Source of the DNA: UBA993 sp964485855
Lineage (GTDB): Bacteria; Bacillota; Dethiobacteria; DTU022
Assembly (NCBI GenBank): GCA_964485855.1
Contig: CAZAKI010000043.1
Coordinates: 1-15,119, forward strand
Length of the DNA: 15,119 nucleotides
Direction: 5' to 3'
Below, in pieces: positions 13,555 through 15,119 of this stretch. A model generated the notes under the pieces. The model saw nothing but the letters and a program-made list of their open reading frames with translations, had not been told where the DNA came from and ran no database searches. Numbering within the stretch: position 1 is the first letter of the stretch; each line of letters begins with the position of its first letter. Position numbers and translations under genes: made by a program.

Positions 13555-14892
13555 TTAACGGAGGAAAAAGAGCCAGATCGTAAGCAATGCCAACAGCAAT
13601 AAAACCGAAAGAGCAATATTCCAGATCCACAATATATTGTTCGGTATCTTTTCTCGTTCTTGTTCATTTCGGGCAAGTTTTTCCTGCAATTCTGCAATCT
13701 GCTTGGTTAGTTCTTTCGTTTTCTGATCATAGACCGGTTCAACGGCCTTCGGTTCCGGCTTTAAGTCGTTCAGAAGATCAGGTACTTTTTGAAAAGTTTT
13801 TTGATTACTGTATTCTTTAGCAACCGGGTCCGCTACATCGTGTTGAACGGCAACACCCGGTTGTTCTTTTTCAGGAGGAGCTGTTTTATACTGTGGAACA
13901 ACCAACTTTGGTTTAAGCTGATCGTTAGCCCATTCCCCGCAAATTTTACTGCCATCCATACAAAACAGGGTGCCCGTACCTTCCCTGTTGTCATGCAACC
14001 AGGAACCGATATAGATCCGATCATCTTTGTAGAACATGATGCCATGGCCGTGCCTTTTACCTTCCCGGCGTTCCCCGTAATATTTCATATTATCGGGATA
14101 AAGCATGATCCCCTGCCCTTGCATTCTGTCATTATTCCATTCTCCAATATAGGTTCTCCCATCCGGGAAACTGAGAATGCCCTCGCCTTTTTTCTTGCCT
14201 TCCTGCCATTCACCGATATACCTTCTGCCATCCTGCCAATTAAGAGCCCCGAGGTCGCTTGCCTTTATTTTTCCATCTACCTGAGTTTCTGATCGCGGAT
14301 CAGCACAAAGCCAGAAATCTTCTTCACCCTTCTTGCCCTTTTCCCACTCACAAAAATATTTGCGGCCATCAGCATAAATCATCAAGCCCATGCCATGCCT
14401 GTTGCCATGTTCCCATTCACCGATGTGTTTGCCTAAATACTGATGGTCATTCCAATAGATCATAATGCCGTTGCCGGAACGCTGGCCATCTTTCCACTGG
14501 CCCAAATACTTTTTGCCGCCGGGCCAAGTTATTATTCCCAAACCATTGGGTTTATCGTGATCCCATTCTCCTAAAAATTTTGCGCCTCCAGGTTGCGTCC
14601 AAAGACCTAAACCGCTTCGGATGCCTTTCTTTAAATTGCCATCATATTTGCTTCCATTCGGCCAGATCATAACCCCCTGACCATTGGGTAAATCTTTTTC
14701 CCAGCTTCCGGAATACTTTCTGCCATCCGCATAGATCATCATTCCTTCTCCATGCTTCAGGCCATCCTTAAAATCACCTTCATACTTACTGCCATCAGCA
14801 TAAACCTTACTGCCACGGCTTTCTGGATACCCTTCGTATTGCTCAACCGGCTGTCTTCGCCCCTCGGGAAATAAAAAAATTCCAGTACTCAT
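13555..14892 (-). CDS. tail-anchored MORN-repeat protein
   Basis: A 445-residue protein built mainly of MORN repeats. Seen: about twelve repeats with a 23-residue period, starting near residues 37, 60, 83, 106, 129, 157, 179, 225, 248, 271, 294 and 317, of the form Y-x-G-x-W-x-x-G-x-x-x-G-x-G-x-x-x-x-x-x-G. The repeat near 179 is degenerate and followed by an insertion of about 22 residues with extra Cys (about 190-212). Then come a proline/lysine/glutamate linker (330-385), a short coiled coil (about 391-416) and one hydrophobic segment (419-443) ending in LFFLR. With no signal peptide, it should be tail-anchored with the MORN array in the cytoplasm. MORN arrays bind lipids or proteins and act as scaffolds. 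It is the first gene after the c-di-GMP riboswitch; an AAGGAAAGG stretch precedes the ATG. Confidence 0.9.
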   Translation of the reverse strand: MSTGIFLFPEGRRQPVEQYEGYPESRGSKVYADGSKYEGDFKDGLKHGEGMMIYADGRKYSGSWEKDLPNGQGVMIWPNGSKYDGNLKKGIRSGLGLWTQPGGAKFLGEWDHDKPNGLGIITWPGGKKYLGQWKDGQRSGNGIMIYWNDHQYLGKHIGEWEHGNRHGMGLMIYADGRKYFCEWEKGKKGEEDFWLCADPRSETQVDGKIKASDLGALNWQDGRRYIGEWQEGKKKGEGILSFPDGRTYIGEWNNDRMQGQGIMLYPDNMKYYGERREGKRHGHGIMFYKDDRIYIGSWLHDNREGTGTLFCMDGSKICGEWANDQLKPKLVVPQYKTAPPEKEQPGVAVQHDVADPVAKEYSNQKTFQKVPDLLNDLKPEPKAVEPVYDQKTKELTKQIAELQEKLARNEQEREKIPNNILWIWNIALSVLLLLALLTIWLFFLR

Positions 14893-14999
14893 GACGCCTT
14901 TCCTTCCCGCCCCGGATCAAAGGGCTCTGCCTACGGATTGATTGCGGATCAGTGACAACTGCCTCAAACCTGCTCAGTAAAAAATAATTAACCCAGGAT

Positions 15000-15028
15000 A
15001 AAAAATAGCCTATTTCGGCAACCAGGCT
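15000..15028 (-). terminator. riboswitch-controlled intrinsic terminator
   Basis: On the minus strand AGCCT (15024-15028) can pair with AGGCT (15007-15011), followed by A and six T (15000-15005). The 5' arm is part of the conserved 3' half of the aptamer, and the 3' arm can pair instead with AGCC upstream of the aptamer (15105-15108). The terminator and the ligand-bound aptamer are therefore mutually exclusive. The stem is only 5 bp, so strength is uncertain. Confidence 0.6.
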
Positions 15029-15108
15029 GTCATAGTTAAAAATCTAACCTTAGACCCTTGGTTTTGCGCCCCTGCCTTTCGACAGGTCTGCCTTTTTCGG
15101 ATATGGCT
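15007..15108 (-). promoter_or_regulatory. cyclic-di-GMP-I (GEMM-I) riboswitch
   Basis: Minus-strand leader of the MORN gene. It matches the class I c-di-GMP aptamer in order: GGCAGACC (15085-15092), a 6-bp hairpin CCTGTC-GAAA-GGCAGG with the conserved GNRA tetraloop, GGGGCGCAAAACC (15060-15072), GGGTCTAA, a GGTTA/TAACT stem, then ATGACAGCC and GGTTGCCG (15016-15023). An ungapped alignment with the well-studied Vc2 aptamer puts G at position 20, A at 47 and C at 92, the ligand-contacting bases. G20 favours c-di-GMP over the cGAMP-selective A20 variants. P1 can form from AGCCaTAT (15101-15108) and ATAGGCT. The promoter lies beyond the window edge. A leader of about 108 nt separates the terminator from the ATG. 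Confidence 0.92.
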
Positions 15109-15119
15109 TTTAAGATCAT

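Noticed and set aside
13789..14292. 167-codon plus-strand ORF opposite the MORN gene
   Set aside because: It is the antisense shadow of the repeated MORN codons, with no SD and no protein-like features.

Overview
This window looks like chromosome from an anaerobic or facultative, probably clostridial (Bacillota) bacterium. The evidence is a selenocysteine tRNA gene (selC), a class I cyclic-di-GMP riboswitch of the type common in Clostridia, strong purine-rich Shine-Dalgarno (SD) sites with GTG/TTG starts, a multi-cysteine ferredoxin-like protein, and an interspersed REP-type palindrome family with its transposase. No phylogenetic marker is present, so the assignment is an inference.

Layout, left to right. 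(1) A lone plus-strand MFS transporter (171-1490). (2) A minus-strand group of a SNF2-family ATPase (3382-6141), a SWIM zinc-finger protein with a C-terminal XRE-type helix-turn-helix (2272-3318) and a small lipoprotein (about 1737-2147), ending at a REP hairpin. (3) A minus-strand winged-helix/[4Fe-4S] protein (6440-7522), also followed by a REP hairpin. (4) A minus-strand Pr6Pr-type membrane protein (7892-8524), followed by a third REP hairpin; upstream is a small ORF in the same frame, separated by one UGA. (5) A plus-strand zinc-ribbon/proline-rich/RDD membrane protein (8843-9673). (6) A REP-associated tyrosine transposase (9722-10489) bounded by near-perfect 35-bp inverted repeats, each itself a REP-like palindrome. 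(7) selC (10571-10664, minus) with its own recognisable promoter. (8) A minus-strand gene set reading from the right edge: a c-di-GMP-I riboswitch with an overlapping terminator (about 15000-15108), a tail-anchored MORN-repeat protein (13555-14892), an acyl-CoA synthetase (11772-13484) and two paralogous small Roadblock/LC7-like proteins (11315-11689 and 10772-11236).

The most interesting part is region 8. The riboswitch shows the c-di-GMP-I core almost base for base, and its terminator shares both strands with the folded aptamer, which predicts that c-di-GMP turns expression ON. The gene order suggests a c-di-GMP-controlled module of a membrane-anchored MORN scaffold, an acyl-CoA/AMP-forming enzyme and a pair of Roadblock-like regulators. 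I do not recognise this combination as a described system. The second interesting layer is the REP family: five palindromes in 9 kb share one geometry (a 15-nt loop of N + GGGGACG + 7 nt) but fall into two loop/stem classes, and only one class flanks the resident transposase.
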